The translations under genes and the position numbers were made by a program. Source: an uncultured Chitinophagaceae bacterium (lineage in GTDB: Bacteria > Bacteroidota > Bacteroidia > Chitinophagales > Chitinophagaceae). From it: a stretch of 64,000 bases of DNA. Below, in pieces: positions 52,612 through 62,182 of the stretch. The stretch spans positions 1 to 64,000 of the forward strand of contig CAISCV010000087.1 in NCBI GenBank assembly GCA_903883945.1. The letters run 5' to 3'. Numbering within the stretch: position 1 is the first letter of the stretch; every line of letters begins with the position of its first letter. Below the pieces are notes generated by a model. That model saw nothing but the letters and a program-made list of their open reading frames with translations. It was not told where the DNA came from and ran no database searches.

Positions 52612-53989
52612 GCTAAGTGATTTGAAGTTCTCTTTTGTAAATATAGACCAAGAAAGTCTATCCAATGAACTTGGGGCTAAAGTAAAATATTATGCCAATG
52701 TTATACATTGGACATTAATATATTCTTTGCCACTGTTTTGGTTATTGGATTATTCTTTTTTGTCTACGGACTGGCTGCCACTATTCGGTACTAGGATTGT
52801 ATTGGTTATATTGTGTCATAGTATTTATTTGTATGGCGGAATGCCAAAGAATAATTGGGATACAGAGATTACAATGTCTTTCATCATAGGACTCAACACT
52901 GTCTTCTATGCAGTGGTTTGTTCTGTAATTTCTATTTCATCTGTATTACCTTATTTTTTGATGTTCTCAGTGTACTTTTTGTTGCTGAATATTTCTATTT
53001 TTTGGAAACCTGTATATTCAATCATACAATGTGGGGTAGCTTATTTTTTGATTATTGTAGTCTTCAGGTTAATAAATAGGTATGACGGATATGCGGTACT
53101 CATTTCCAATGGAGGGGGGCTTTTCTTTGTAATATCATCTTTTTCATGTCTCATTGGATTTAACAGATACCAATTAGCTAAGAAAGAGATTGCTAAAAAC
53201 GTAATGATAGAGATGGCCAATAATCGACAGATAGATCAGTATGAAAAGATAGTAGATCAACAAAAGCAAATAAATGAGGCAAATAGAAAGCTAACTAAGT
53301 TGAGTCAATACAGATATGATACGCTTAATATGATGCTCCATGATTTTAGAAATTTTACAGGATCTATACAGATGTCATTAGACTTGTTGGGACAAACTAA
53401 TGAAAACCTCACCGAGGAACAAAAGGAGATCTTGGGTTATATAGGTATAGGGAATGATAAGCTGAATTATTTATCTCAAAAGTTAACAGCTTCAGCAATT
53501 GACGATTCTGAGAAAATCGATTATAGTTTTACTCAGATCGATTTGGGCAAGAAAGTAGAACAGGCTGTCATTGATTTATCAGATGCTGCAACGATGAAGC
53601 AGATTAATCTTCAATTGAATATTGATCCTTCGTCCATGACTGTTTTTCTGGATGAGATATTCTTAGATCAGGTCTTAGCAAAATTATTATCTAATGTAAT
53701 CAGGTATGCGAGTAGTGGAACCATAGTTAGTGTGCATTTACACAAGACTGACACTAAAGCTATTGTAGATATTGCTAATAAGGGGAAATTGTTAGGTCGT
53801 CAGAAATTGGACGAATTATTCAACGACATTGAAAGTAAAAAGGATTCTTCAACAAATTCATATTCTGATAACACCTCTGGGTTTGCTGTGTCAAGAAATT
53901 TGGCAGAACAAATGGGAGGTAAATTAACGTACAACAGCGATGAAATGACTGGAAATTTTTATCGGCTGGAGTTTAATATTTATAAATAA
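52610..53989 (+). CDS. Membrane sensor histidine kinase opening the exopolysaccharide operon
   Basis: The 459-residue protein has six or seven N-terminal helices (about 25-205), a coiled coil, a HisKA-like H box MLHDFRNFTGSIQMSLDLLG (about 245), and a HATPase_c domain: LDQVLAKLLSNVIRYASSGT and DIANKGKLLG, a poorly conserved G box. The ATPase G boxes look degenerate (NTSGFAVSRNLAEQMGGK). No response regulator is adjacent. Its TAA (53987-53989) directly abuts the next ATG, so it is co-transcribed with the BcsB-like gene. Confidence 0.85.
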   Translation: MLSDLKFSFVNIDQESLSNELGAKVKYYANVIHWTLIYSLPLFWLLDYSFLSTDWLPLFGTRIVLVILCHSIYLYGGMPKNNWDTEITMSFIIGLNTVFYAVVCSVISISSVLPYFLMFSVYFLLLNISIFWKPVYSIIQCGVAYFLIIVVFRLINRYDGYAVLISNGGGLFFVISSFSCLIGFNRYQLAKKEIAKNVMIEMANNRQIDQYEKIVDQQKQINEANRKLTKLSQYRYDTLNMMLHDFRNFTGSIQMSLDLLGQTNENLTEEQKEILGYIGIGNDKLNYLSQKLTASAIDDSEKIDYSFTQIDLGKKVEQAVIDLSDAATMKQINLQLNIDPSSMTVFLDEIFLDQVLAKLLSNVIRYASSGTIVSVHLHKTDTKAIVDIANKGKLLGRQKLDELFNDIESKKDSSTNSYSDNTSGFAVSRNLAEQMGGKLTYNSDEMTGNFYRLEFNIYK

Positions 53990-56032
53990 ATGAAAATGAA
54001 ATTCAAATTTATTTTATTGGCAGCCCTAGTGCTTGGTGCGATTGGTGTGAATGCACAATCTATTCGTTCTTTTGAGTCTATGGGGTATGAGGATGCCGCA
54101 ATTACTGGGATAAACGGTTCGTTGACGTATTTTATAAAAGTAAAGCCGGATGATGATGTTAATAAAAGTAGGCTTGTATTAAACTTCTCTGCTTCGCAGG
54201 TTCTAAACCCCGTTTCCTCGTTTATAGTGGTAAGTATAAAAGATTTGCCTGTATTTACCCAACGAATAGCCGTTTCTCCTACAGATACATTATTTAGAAT
54301 TGAAGTTCCTTTAAACCAAACAGAGGTTCAACCAGATGGTAGGTATATTAAAGTCAAGATATCTGTAACAATGAGTATACACGAAGAGCAGTGTAAAGAT
54401 ATTGACAACATTTCTCTTTGGCTGAGTGTAAAAAATAGCTCCTACATGAATGTAGTTAGCCAAGATATTGTAGGCTATCAAAGGAGTTTGAAAGAGTGGA
54501 TTCAAGAATTTACTTCTGTTTACACTCCAGCAGTTGCAGATTTAAATGATATGACATCTGGAGGAGTGTTGTATACCATATTGAAGCAGGCTACCCAAAA
54601 GGAAATTTATACAGGGGTTTACAATACATCCGATTCATTACCTTATGGGGTTGTAACTGGGGTTGCAGACAAGCTTCCTTATTCTGTTCGCCAAGTAATT
54701 CCTTCAATGGGGAAAGGACAAGGGCTTATCTCTCTGGCTAGGGTAAATACTGGCATGGGGTTAAGAACGATTATGGTAGTCACCGGTGCAGATATAGAAG
54801 GATATAAGAAAGCAATTAATGCACTAACGAGTAATAAAAGGTTAAATAGTACCTTCTCTGAAAAGATGTTGATCGATGAGGCTGTTCCCAGTTATGCAAA
54901 TATCGAAAATAAGTCCCCTTTAATTACAAGCTTGGAAAGTTTAGGGGCTACACCTTCGTTGCTAGAAGGTATAGGTTCGTTAAAGAGTAAATATATTTTC
55001 TCGCTCACAGAGTTCAATGCAATTCCTACCAAATTAACTTTCCACTTAGAAAGTTACTTTTCTAACTTGAGACAAGATGATAGAGGCTTTATCAATATTT
55101 ACCTGAATCAAAACTTAGTTTACAGCTCTAATTTGGTTAATAGAACTAGTTTCATAGAAGATATAGACCTGAAGCCGTATATGTTGAGCAAATTCAATAC
55201 GCTCGAAGTTGAGTTTAGATTCCACCCTTACACAAAGGCTTGTGAAAGTGGGTTTAGTAGTTTCTTTGCCTTTACCAACGTAAAAACTTCAACGTTAACT
55301 TTTGTAGGTGAGCAGGAAAATAAGTTTTATAGTTTCTTCAACTTCCCTGCTGAGTTTAGAAAGGTGCCAACTAAAATAGTAGTTTCACCAATGTTATATA
55401 ATTCTAACATTATTTCTTCAATTGGGGAACTATTTTATCAATTAAATGCACCGTTCAATCCTAACTACAGTAGAATTATTGTACCACCACTTGTATCTGC
55501 TGATAATACAAAGATGGATGACTTAAAGGGATTCAACGTCATTGCACTTCTTAACAAAAATGATAAGTTTGTAGACAATTTCAAACAGTTGCCCGTAAAT
55601 TTTAAAAAGGACTTTCAATTATACAAAGATGACCAAGGCAAGTTGACCTATTCTATCAATGATTTTTCTAATAGTGGTTTGGCAGAAATATTTAAAGAAA
55701 GAGGTAGTACTATATTGATGGTTACTTCGTTGGGTGGTGACAGTGCCAATAAATCTGCGTTCGAAAGTGTAGTAAAGAACTTTAGTACACAGCTAACTGA
55801 AATTGAAAGTAATGTTTGTATTGCTAATAGTGGGGGAAAGAGTAATTATTTCTTTAAACTTCCTGAAGATAATGACTTAGTTACTTATCGTGGTGAAACT
55901 AATGGCTTCCAGATTTTCTACGAAAAATACAAATGGATATTGTTAGGCTTACTTCTCGTACTAGTACTATTAGCCTTCTTATTTGTTCGCAATAAAGTGA
56001 AAGAATCTCAAGAAACATTTAAGGAACTGTAA
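53990..56032 (+). CDS. BcsB-like exopolysaccharide synthase periplasmic subunit
   Basis: The 680-residue protein has a signal peptide (GAIGVNAQ), a long beta-rich extracytoplasmic part with the BcsB layout of repeated carbohydrate-binding and ferredoxin-like domains (RLVLNFSASQVLNPVSSFIV, EVEFRFHPYTKACES) and one C-terminal membrane helix (about 650-670). BcsB proteins guide the polymer across the periplasm beside the synthase, whose candidate gene is 22 bp downstream. There is no T9SS domain. Confidence 0.85.
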   Translation: MKMKFKFILLAALVLGAIGVNAQSIRSFESMGYEDAAITGINGSLTYFIKVKPDDDVNKSRLVLNFSASQVLNPVSSFIVVSIKDLPVFTQRIAVSPTDTLFRIEVPLNQTEVQPDGRYIKVKISVTMSIHEEQCKDIDNISLWLSVKNSSYMNVVSQDIVGYQRSLKEWIQEFTSVYTPAVADLNDMTSGGVLYTILKQATQKEIYTGVYNTSDSLPYGVVTGVADKLPYSVRQVIPSMGKGQGLISLARVNTGMGLRTIMVVTGADIEGYKKAINALTSNKRLNSTFSEKMLIDEAVPSYANIENKSPLITSLESLGATPSLLEGIGSLKSKYIFSLTEFNAIPTKLTFHLESYFSNLRQDDRGFINIYLNQNLVYSSNLVNRTSFIEDIDLKPYMLSKFNTLEVEFRFHPYTKACESGFSSFFAFTNVKTSTLTFVGEQENKFYSFFNFPAEFRKVPTKIVVSPMLYNSNIISSIGELFYQLNAPFNPNYSRIIVPPLVSADNTKMDDLKGFNVIALLNKNDKFVDNFKQLPVNFKKDFQLYKDDQGKLTYSINDFSNSGLAEIFKERGSTILMVTSLGGDSANKSAFESVVKNFSTQLTEIESNVCIANSGGKSNYFFKLPEDNDLVTYRGETNGFQIFYEKYKWILLGLLLVLVLLAFLFVRNKVKESQETFKEL

Positions 56033-56054
56033 GTTGCCTTAATTAAAAAGAAAT

Positions 56055-57908
56055 ATGGCTCAGTGTGTATTGCATAAAATGACATCAGAAGGTTCATTTT
56101 CGGATGAAAAGCTCGAAACTGTATTACATATTTCGGATGTTTATAGCTATGCTCCCATCAAAGCAGCACTAAACTTTGGATTTCTGGTAAGACGGGATTA
56201 TTTGGACTTCCTAGAAAAGCATAATCAGAGTATCATTGATATCAGAAATGAGGAATTAGATGAAGTGTATATCAATCAATGTGATATATCCCACATGAAC
56301 TCTTTTCTATATCTGCCATTAAGAAAAAATAGTAGTGGGGAGTTATTAGTAGCTGCGGCTGATCCTTTCGATGAAAAGCTTATAACTAGTCTGGTAATTA
56401 AATTCAAATGTAAAATTATATTACTAGCTGCCTCAGATTTGGATATTACATGGCTCGGACATAAACTAAGAGGCGAGTTTTTTGTGAAGGAAGCGGTTTT
56501 TAGTTTGATGAAAACACATCCGGAGAGCTCTGCACTAATAACTTTTACCGATGCTCAGCTTTACTTTATTTTTGGTTCAATTGGGCTTACGTTTGCGCTA
56601 ATCATTCTTTTCTTCAAGCCTACGTTCATAGTGTTGAATTTACTTTCCTCACTGTTCTTTCTCTTTTCAATTCTTTTTAAACTATATCTAGCGCTAACAG
56701 GGTCTAAATCTGAGTTGCATTCTGTAGTTTCTAAAAGTGAGATAAAGGGAGTAAATGAATCTACACTACCAGTTTACACAATCCTACTTCCGGTTTATAA
56801 AGAGGATAAATTGATTCGTAAACTTATTTGGAACTTAAGAAGCCTTGATTATCCTAAAGAGAAGTTGGATGTAAAGCTACTTATTGAAGAAGACGATGAT
56901 AAAACGTTGAATGCAGTAAGAAACCTTGACTTCCCTGCCAATTTCGAGGTAATCGTAGTTCCGTTTCATATGCCAAAAACAAAACCAAAAGCTTGTAATT
57001 ACGGGTTACACTTTTCTAGAGGAGAATATCTAGCAATTTATGATGCAGAAGATGTTCCGGATAGTGATCAACTTAAGAAAGTGGTATGTCAGTTTAGAAA
57101 ACTGCCAGAAGAGTTTGTGGTACTTCAGGGTGCATTGAATTACTTCAATAAAAATGAAAATCTTTTGACAAGAATGTTCACTTTAGAATATTCTTATTGG
57201 TTCGATTATATGCTTAGTGGGTTGGAGACCTTAGATGTTCCTATACCACTAGGGGGCACTTCAAATCATTTTAAGTTGGCAACCCTTCTGGAGTTAGGGG
57301 CTTGGGATCCATTCAATGTTACCGAGGATGCCGATTTGGGGTTAAGGGTATTTGACAATGGGATGAAGGTAGGGGTTGTAAATAGTACGACATTGGAAGA
57401 AGCAAACAATGAATTTTTTAATTGGATTCGTCAGCGTAGTCGTTGGATTAAAGGATATATGCAAACATACCTGGTTCACATGCGTGATCCTGCAAGATTG
57501 GTGAGACAGGTAGGTTGGAGAGGGTTCTTTGGATTCAACTTCTTTATTGGGGGTACTTCTTTTACTTTCTTGTTGTATCCGATATTACTACTCTTCTTTG
57601 TTATTTACATGATTTTCAAGTTCGCATTCATTCGAAGCATATTCCCAGACTGGGTATTGTATATTTCTATTTTTAATTTTGTTGCAGGAAATGTACTAAT
57701 GATTTATGTAAACATGTTAGCGGTGTTTAAGAGGCGTTATTATGAGTTGATATTGTTTTCGATACTGAATCCTATTTATTGGTTAATGCACTCAAGGGCA
57801 GCTTATATGGGATTGTGGCAGTTAATTACTAAGCCGTTTTATTGGGAAAAAACAAACCATGGATTAAGTAAATTGTCATCTACAAGTGCAGTTGTAACTC
57901 CTGAATAA
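56055..57908 (+). CDS. GT2 polysaccharide synthase with MshEN-like N-terminal domain
   Basis: In this 617-residue protein, residues 1-165 resemble the type II secretion ATPase N-terminal (MshEN/GSPII_E_N) fold (FLYLPLRKNSSGELLVAAAD). Two helices follow (about 170-215), then the GT2 domain with KTKPKACNYGLHF, DAED (about 327), TEDADLGLRV (about 423) and the processive-synthase motif QRSRWIKG (about 460), and four C-terminal helices. D,D,TED,QxxRW marks a processive beta-glycan synthase such as BcsA. No PilZ domain is seen, although some MshEN domains bind c-di-GMP, so the N-terminus may be its sensor. Product polymer unknown. Confidence 0.9.
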   Translation: MAQCVLHKMTSEGSFSDEKLETVLHISDVYSYAPIKAALNFGFLVRRDYLDFLEKHNQSIIDIRNEELDEVYINQCDISHMNSFLYLPLRKNSSGELLVAAADPFDEKLITSLVIKFKCKIILLAASDLDITWLGHKLRGEFFVKEAVFSLMKTHPESSALITFTDAQLYFIFGSIGLTFALIILFFKPTFIVLNLLSSLFFLFSILFKLYLALTGSKSELHSVVSKSEIKGVNESTLPVYTILLPVYKEDKLIRKLIWNLRSLDYPKEKLDVKLLIEEDDDKTLNAVRNLDFPANFEVIVVPFHMPKTKPKACNYGLHFSRGEYLAIYDAEDVPDSDQLKKVVCQFRKLPEEFVVLQGALNYFNKNENLLTRMFTLEYSYWFDYMLSGLETLDVPIPLGGTSNHFKLATLLELGAWDPFNVTEDADLGLRVFDNGMKVGVVNSTTLEEANNEFFNWIRQRSRWIKGYMQTYLVHMRDPARLVRQVGWRGFFGFNFFIGGTSFTFLLYPILLLFFVIYMIFKFAFIRSIFPDWVLYISIFNFVAGNVLMIYVNMLAVFKRRYYELILFSILNPIYWLMHSRAAYMGLWQLITKPFYWEKTNHGLSKLSSTSAVVTPE

Positions 57909-59494
57909 TGAATAGATTTATTGAGAAATATATAAATGGATTTCTGGCACTTGTTCTACTTGTGTTTTATCTGCTATTATCTTGGATAATACACAGGGCT
58001 GGGTATGACCATTCTGAAAATTTATTTATTGCTGAGAAAATAAAAATATTGTTTGACACGAATGAAAATAACCTTGTTACTGTAGGTACAACCTTTCCAA
58101 CTGTTGTATTTTTATCTTCCTTATTATTTACCCCTTTTGGACCTTTGTTCGCAACGGTTTTAGCTTCAATATCTCTAACTGTATTGCTGTATTATTCTAT
58201 ATTAAAAGATTTTAAGGAAACGTCGAAACTACCTGACTTTGTTTATATACCATTGGTGTCTTTACTTTTCTTCATGCACCCTGGTTTAATTTATGCTGCA
58301 ATTTCCGGAAGAGGTGTTGCAGCCATACTTCTTTTCTTTTATTATTTATTCAGAAGTCTATTCAGGTACTACAGAACCCAAACTACTTTCTATCTTTCAA
58401 TGGCAAGCATTTACCTTACAGGTCTTGTTTTCTGCGATTTCAATTTTATCTGGTTGTTGTTGGCATTCTTTCCATTTATAGTATTTGTTTCTTTAGAAGG
58501 ATTAAAAATCAATAAAGAACAGGCTCCTGTTGCCCAGTATTTTGAGTCGGTTAATAATTCTTCCCAACGACGTAAGCTCACAAACAGAGCTGTAGCAATA
58601 TATATAATCATATTCTTGTTGCCAGGGGGCGCATTACTTTTATTTGGCTACTTAAATGATAGTCACGCAGGTAACCCCACTTATTACCTAACGAGTCAAT
58701 ATGCAAACTGGCATGTGCTTGGCAATATTCCACTTGGGGATGTAATTAGTCAAAAGGGAACTAATGCCACCTTACAATCACAGATTGTTTTTCAAGCGTA
58801 TGTTCTTCTGCTTAATCCTTTGTTGCTATTAACTTTTTACTACTTTAAAGGCAAATTGTATGAGTTCTTTACAATTGTAGCCCCTTTCATATTGGTCGCA
58901 ATTTTAATTATTAATACACAATTTTATTTTCTAATAGAGTACTATCTAATCTTTTTGATATTAGGAATTGTTGGTCTAACTTTTTATGCAGGCAGACAGT
59001 TTACCAAAAAGGTTACTTGGTTCATTTTTTTTATTGTAGGTCTGCTGAATGTTTTTATGGGAATTTATTATTTCAAACGAACCAATGATGAAGAAGAAAA
59101 GAAATTTTTCTCTACACTTAGACATTATAAGAATTGGGGTAGAAAAAAAGAAACAGATGAAGATTTTAAAGTGGCTAGATACATTAATGAAATTGCGGAT
59201 GTTAACAATAAGGTATTGGTCGACGATGCTGCAGCGTTTAAAATTGTCGCGCAACTAAAATCTTTAGAAGGTATTGAGTTGCCAGCTAATAAAAGTTTTG
59301 GTACGGTAGTAGAAAATCCATTGGTTGGCGTAAAGTATATGTGTGTGGCAAAATTGGAAAATAAATATAAAAACTTTACTGTACTTAACTCGTATAACCT
59401 TGCTATGATGCAAGCAAAGGGGCAATTTATAACCGAATTGGTATATCAAACAGAAAATTGGGCCATCTATAAGCTGTATCCTGTAGAGGAGTAA
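57908..59494 (+). CDS. Large polytopic membrane protein of the exopolysaccharide operon
   Basis: The 528-residue protein has about 11 predicted helices and a large C-terminal soluble domain (about 400-528). It is not recognised as a named family. A long extracytoplasmic loop (about 250-290) and general layout resemble GT-C/PMT-like proteins, but no DD/DE motif was identified with confidence. Its ATG overlaps the GT2 stop (TAATG), so it is translationally coupled and probably part of the polymer machinery. Confidence 0.75.
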   Translation: MNRFIEKYINGFLALVLLVFYLLLSWIIHRAGYDHSENLFIAEKIKILFDTNENNLVTVGTTFPTVVFLSSLLFTPFGPLFATVLASISLTVLLYYSILKDFKETSKLPDFVYIPLVSLLFFMHPGLIYAAISGRGVAAILLFFYYLFRSLFRYYRTQTTFYLSMASIYLTGLVFCDFNFIWLLLAFFPFIVFVSLEGLKINKEQAPVAQYFESVNNSSQRRKLTNRAVAIYIIIFLLPGGALLLFGYLNDSHAGNPTYYLTSQYANWHVLGNIPLGDVISQKGTNATLQSQIVFQAYVLLLNPLLLLTFYYFKGKLYEFFTIVAPFILVAILIINTQFYFLIEYYLIFLILGIVGLTFYAGRQFTKKVTWFIFFIVGLLNVFMGIYYFKRTNDEEEKKFFSTLRHYKNWGRKKETDEDFKVARYINEIADVNNKVLVDDAAAFKIVAQLKSLEGIELPANKSFGTVVENPLVGVKYMCVAKLENKYKNFTVLNSYNLAMMQAKGQFITELVYQTENWAIYKLYPVEE

Positions 59495-59652
59495 AACATT
59501 CTGACTACCTACACAATTTGAATCTTTAGTATAATTCCCATCAATAGGACTTGTTTAAATATATTTTTCCATCGCCGAAGGTATTTCAAACATCCAGCGT
59601 CTCACTTGTTTAATGGTTTATCATATAGCTGTTAAAACAAAGCAATAACCAT

Positions 59653-60225
59653 TTGAACGAGCAATTACTCATACAACAACTACAACAAGGTATAGAGCAA
59701 GCGTTTGCCCAAGTGGTCGATGCATATAAGCACTTGGTTTATAATACTGTTTTAAGCCTTTTGCAGAATAAGGATGAGGCAGAAGACGTGTCACAGGAAG
59801 TATTTATTCAAATGTATCAGTCTATTGGTCAATTTAAAGGAGAGTCTAAACTTTCTACTTGGTTGTATCGGATTGCAGTTTCCAAGTCGCTCGATTGGCA
59901 AAGACGTAAGAATAGAAAGAAACGTTTTGCTTTTATCGAGGGATTGTTTGGCGCAGATGACAGCATCAAACATGATCCACCAGAGTTTAACCATCCAGGT
60001 GTAGTTATTGAAAACAAAGAGAAAGCCAGTTTGCTTTTCAGGGCAATCAAATCTTTGCCAGAAAATCAAAAGGTTGCTTTTACCCTCAATAAGGTAGAGG
60101 GGTTGAGTTATATGGAAGTGGCAGAAGTAATGCAAGTAACAGAAGCTTCTGTAGAAGCTTTGTTGCATAGGGCAAAACAAAATTTAAGAAAGGAACTAGG
60201 CAATTATTATCATAAACATAAATAA
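59653..60225 (+). CDS. ECF RNA polymerase sigma factor
   Basis: The 190-residue protein has sigma region 2 (YKHLVYNTVLSLLQNKDEAE then DVSQEVFIQMYQSI) and region 4 (LPENQKVAFTLNKVEGLSYM then EVAEVMQVTEASVEALLHRA). Its start appears to be a TTG at 59653, since no ATG occurs before sigma region 2.2. It is followed after 6 bp by a membrane protein gene that could encode its anti-sigma factor. Confidence 0.92.
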   Translation: MNEQLLIQQLQQGIEQAFAQVVDAYKHLVYNTVLSLLQNKDEAEDVSQEVFIQMYQSIGQFKGESKLSTWLYRIAVSKSLDWQRRKNRKKRFAFIEGLFGADDSIKHDPPEFNHPGVVIENKEKASLLFRAIKSLPENQKVAFTLNKVEGLSYMEVAEVMQVTEASVEALLHRAKQNLRKELGNYYHKHK

Positions 60226-60231
60226 ATTCTG

Positions 60232-60588
60232 ATGGAACATTTACACAATCAGGAGCTACAAATAGAAGAGGTTATCAATAGCATCCAGCATATTTCGAGG
60301 GCTGAAGCGCCACCTTTTTTCTATACCCGTTTGCAGGCAAGAATGCTAAAGACAGAAGAGCAGACTTTTATGTTACAACTTCTTGGAATAATTACAAGAC
60401 CTGTATTTGCAATAAGCACCCTCTCCTTGTTTGTATTACTAAATGCAGTTGCAATTACCTCTGTCTTGAAAGATAGTAGGGTAGTAGCCAATCGTGCAAT
60501 AAGTAGTGATGGGGCACTGCAATCTTTTGTAAAGGAGTATGATTTATCTGTTTCTACGCTATACAGCGATATAAAAACGAATGAATAA
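60232..60588 (+). CDS. Single-pass membrane protein, candidate anti-sigma factor
   Basis: The 118-residue protein has a cytoplasmic N-terminus (EVINSIQHISRAEAPPFFYT then RLQARM), one membrane helix (about 55-77) and a short outer tail. It lacks a zinc-binding ZAS motif. Position directly after the ECF gene and before a CnrX/CpxP-like protein matches CnrYXH- or RsiW-like modules, so an anti-sigma role is inferred. Confidence 0.7.
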   Translation: MEHLHNQELQIEEVINSIQHISRAEAPPFFYTRLQARMLKTEEQTFMLQLLGIITRPVFAISTLSLFVLLNAVAITSVLKDSRVVANRAISSDGALQSFVKEYDLSVSTLYSDIKTNE

Positions 60589-61163
60589 TGAAAAACACTA
60601 ATTCTAGAACAGGCTGGATAATAACTATATTGATATTGGTAATTATCAATATAACCACCTTGTTTACAATCTGGCACACCGTAAATGAACACCACCCACC
60701 TAAAAATGGAAAAAGTGCTTCAAACTTTCTCATAAAACAACTAGCGTTTGATAGTATTCAAAAAGAAAAATATTTGCTACTTGTTCAACAGCATCAACAG
60801 GATATAAGAGATATCAAGGAGCAAGCAAAGGAGTCTAAGGGAACTTTTTTTTCTTTAGTATCAGATACAACTATCTCTGATGAAACCATCAAGGCTCAAG
60901 CAATGAAGGTATTTGAAGGCGAGTATCAAATAGCAATCATAACATTTCACCATTTTCAACAGGTTCGAGCATTGTGTACGCCCGTACAAAAGAAAAAGTT
61001 TGATAGCATCATTAAAGAACTTGTGGCAATGATGGGACCTCAAAATGGGCCACACCAACCTCCTCATGAAGGAAATCCTAGTTCAAGGGAGGGGCATCAC
61101 CCACCACCACCAGATGGTGAAGGCTTTCCTCCCCCACCGCCAGATGATAATCCCAGACCCTAA
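60588..61163 (+). CDS. CpxP/CnrX-like periplasmic metal or stress sensor with His/Pro-rich tail
   Basis: The 191-residue protein has one membrane helix (about 10-32) and a helical hairpin domain of the Spy/CpxP/CnrX type (KQLAFDSIQKEKYLLLVQQH, then VRALCTPVQKKKFDSIIKEL). The C-terminal tail is rich in His, Pro and acidic residues (HHPPPPDGEGFPPPPPDDN), which could bind metal. It overlaps the preceding gene by one base (TAATG), so the sigma, anti-sigma and sensor genes form one operon. Confidence 0.82.
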   Translation: MKNTNSRTGWIITILILVIINITTLFTIWHTVNEHHPPKNGKSASNFLIKQLAFDSIQKEKYLLLVQQHQQDIRDIKEQAKESKGTFFSLVSDTTISDETIKAQAMKVFEGEYQIAIITFHHFQQVRALCTPVQKKKFDSIIKELVAMMGPQNGPHQPPHEGNPSSREGHHPPPPDGEGFPPPPPDDNPRP

Positions 61164-61410
61164 TAGTGGTCTCTTCTTTAGATTTATTCAGTAGAACCTT
61201 TTTTAAAGTCTAAGTACATATTTTACCAAAATATGCCTGCATCCTTCATACCCAGATTCAATATTTCAATAGAACCAAGGCTATCTTACCGTTTTGATGC
61301 CCTTTTGAGGAAGTATCAATAATTTAATAGTCAAAATATGTAATAGTTTATTATTATTGCATCTAATCATTTGTACCACCGTATATATGAACCTGAAAGC
61401 AAACAAGACA

Positions 61411-62169
61411 ATGAAAAATATATTTCGGTTTGGGTTCGCCTTCTTAATCCTTACTGTGCTTACACAAAATGCTTCTGCGCAAGGTACTCCTGTGTCAGCC
61501 GGTGGTGATGCTAAAGGGAGTGGAGGAACAGTAAGCTACTCCGTGGGAGAGGTGGTATACACCACCAAAAAGTCTACAAGTGGTTTCGTAATTGAAGGAA
61601 TTCAACAAGGGTATACTTCATCCGAATTGCCCATTTCACTTTTGGCATTTTCAGCCACCGTATCCAATAAATCACAAGTACAACTCTCATGGGAAACCTC
61701 CTCAGAACAAAATAATAAATTCTTCGATGTGGAGCGTTCTGTCAACGGGGTTTCTTTCAGTAGCATCCTTACTGAAAATAGTAAGGGAAATAGCACCAGT
61801 ATACAAGCCTATACTGCAGAAGATAATGACCCCTACATCGGTATTGCTTATTATCGCCTAAAACAAACAGATATTGATGGAAAAACTACTTATTCCAAAA
61901 CTATCACAGTTACGATTATTTCATCGGAAAGTGAGCTGAAAGCCTTTCCCAATCCAACTACCTCTATTTTGAATTTGCAAATTGATAATGCGGCTACCCG
62001 CAAACTGGTGTATGCATTATATACTATCGATGGAAGGTTAATTGTGCAACAAAACATAAATAATACCACCACTACTATTACTACCTCTAGTCTTGCCAAT
62101 GGCACCTACTTATTACACGTAAAAGACAAGGGAATTCTGGTAAAATCATTCAAAATAATAAAGAATTAA
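61411..62169 (+). CDS. T9SS-sorted secreted protein
   Basis: Start chosen at the ATG at 61411 (MKNIFRFGFAFLILTVL), which gives a clean signal peptide ending NASAQ; upstream ATG codons only extend it. The 252-residue product has an early glycine-rich module (AGGDAKGSGGTVSYSVGEVV), a beta domain ending YYRLKQTDIDGKTTYSKTI, and a type A sorting domain (KAFPNPTTSILNLQI to LVKSFKIIKN). Function unknown. The surface-protein gene that follows begins 14 bp later. Confidence 0.88.
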   Translation: MKNIFRFGFAFLILTVLTQNASAQGTPVSAGGDAKGSGGTVSYSVGEVVYTTKKSTSGFVIEGIQQGYTSSELPISLLAFSATVSNKSQVQLSWETSSEQNNKFFDVERSVNGVSFSSILTENSKGNSTSIQAYTAEDNDPYIGIAYYRLKQTDIDGKTTYSKTITVTIISSESELKAFPNPTTSILNLQIDNAATRKLVYALYTIDGRLIVQQNINNTTTTITTSSLANGTYLLHVKDKGILVKSFKIIKN

Positions 62170-62182
62170 TTAATTAATAAGT

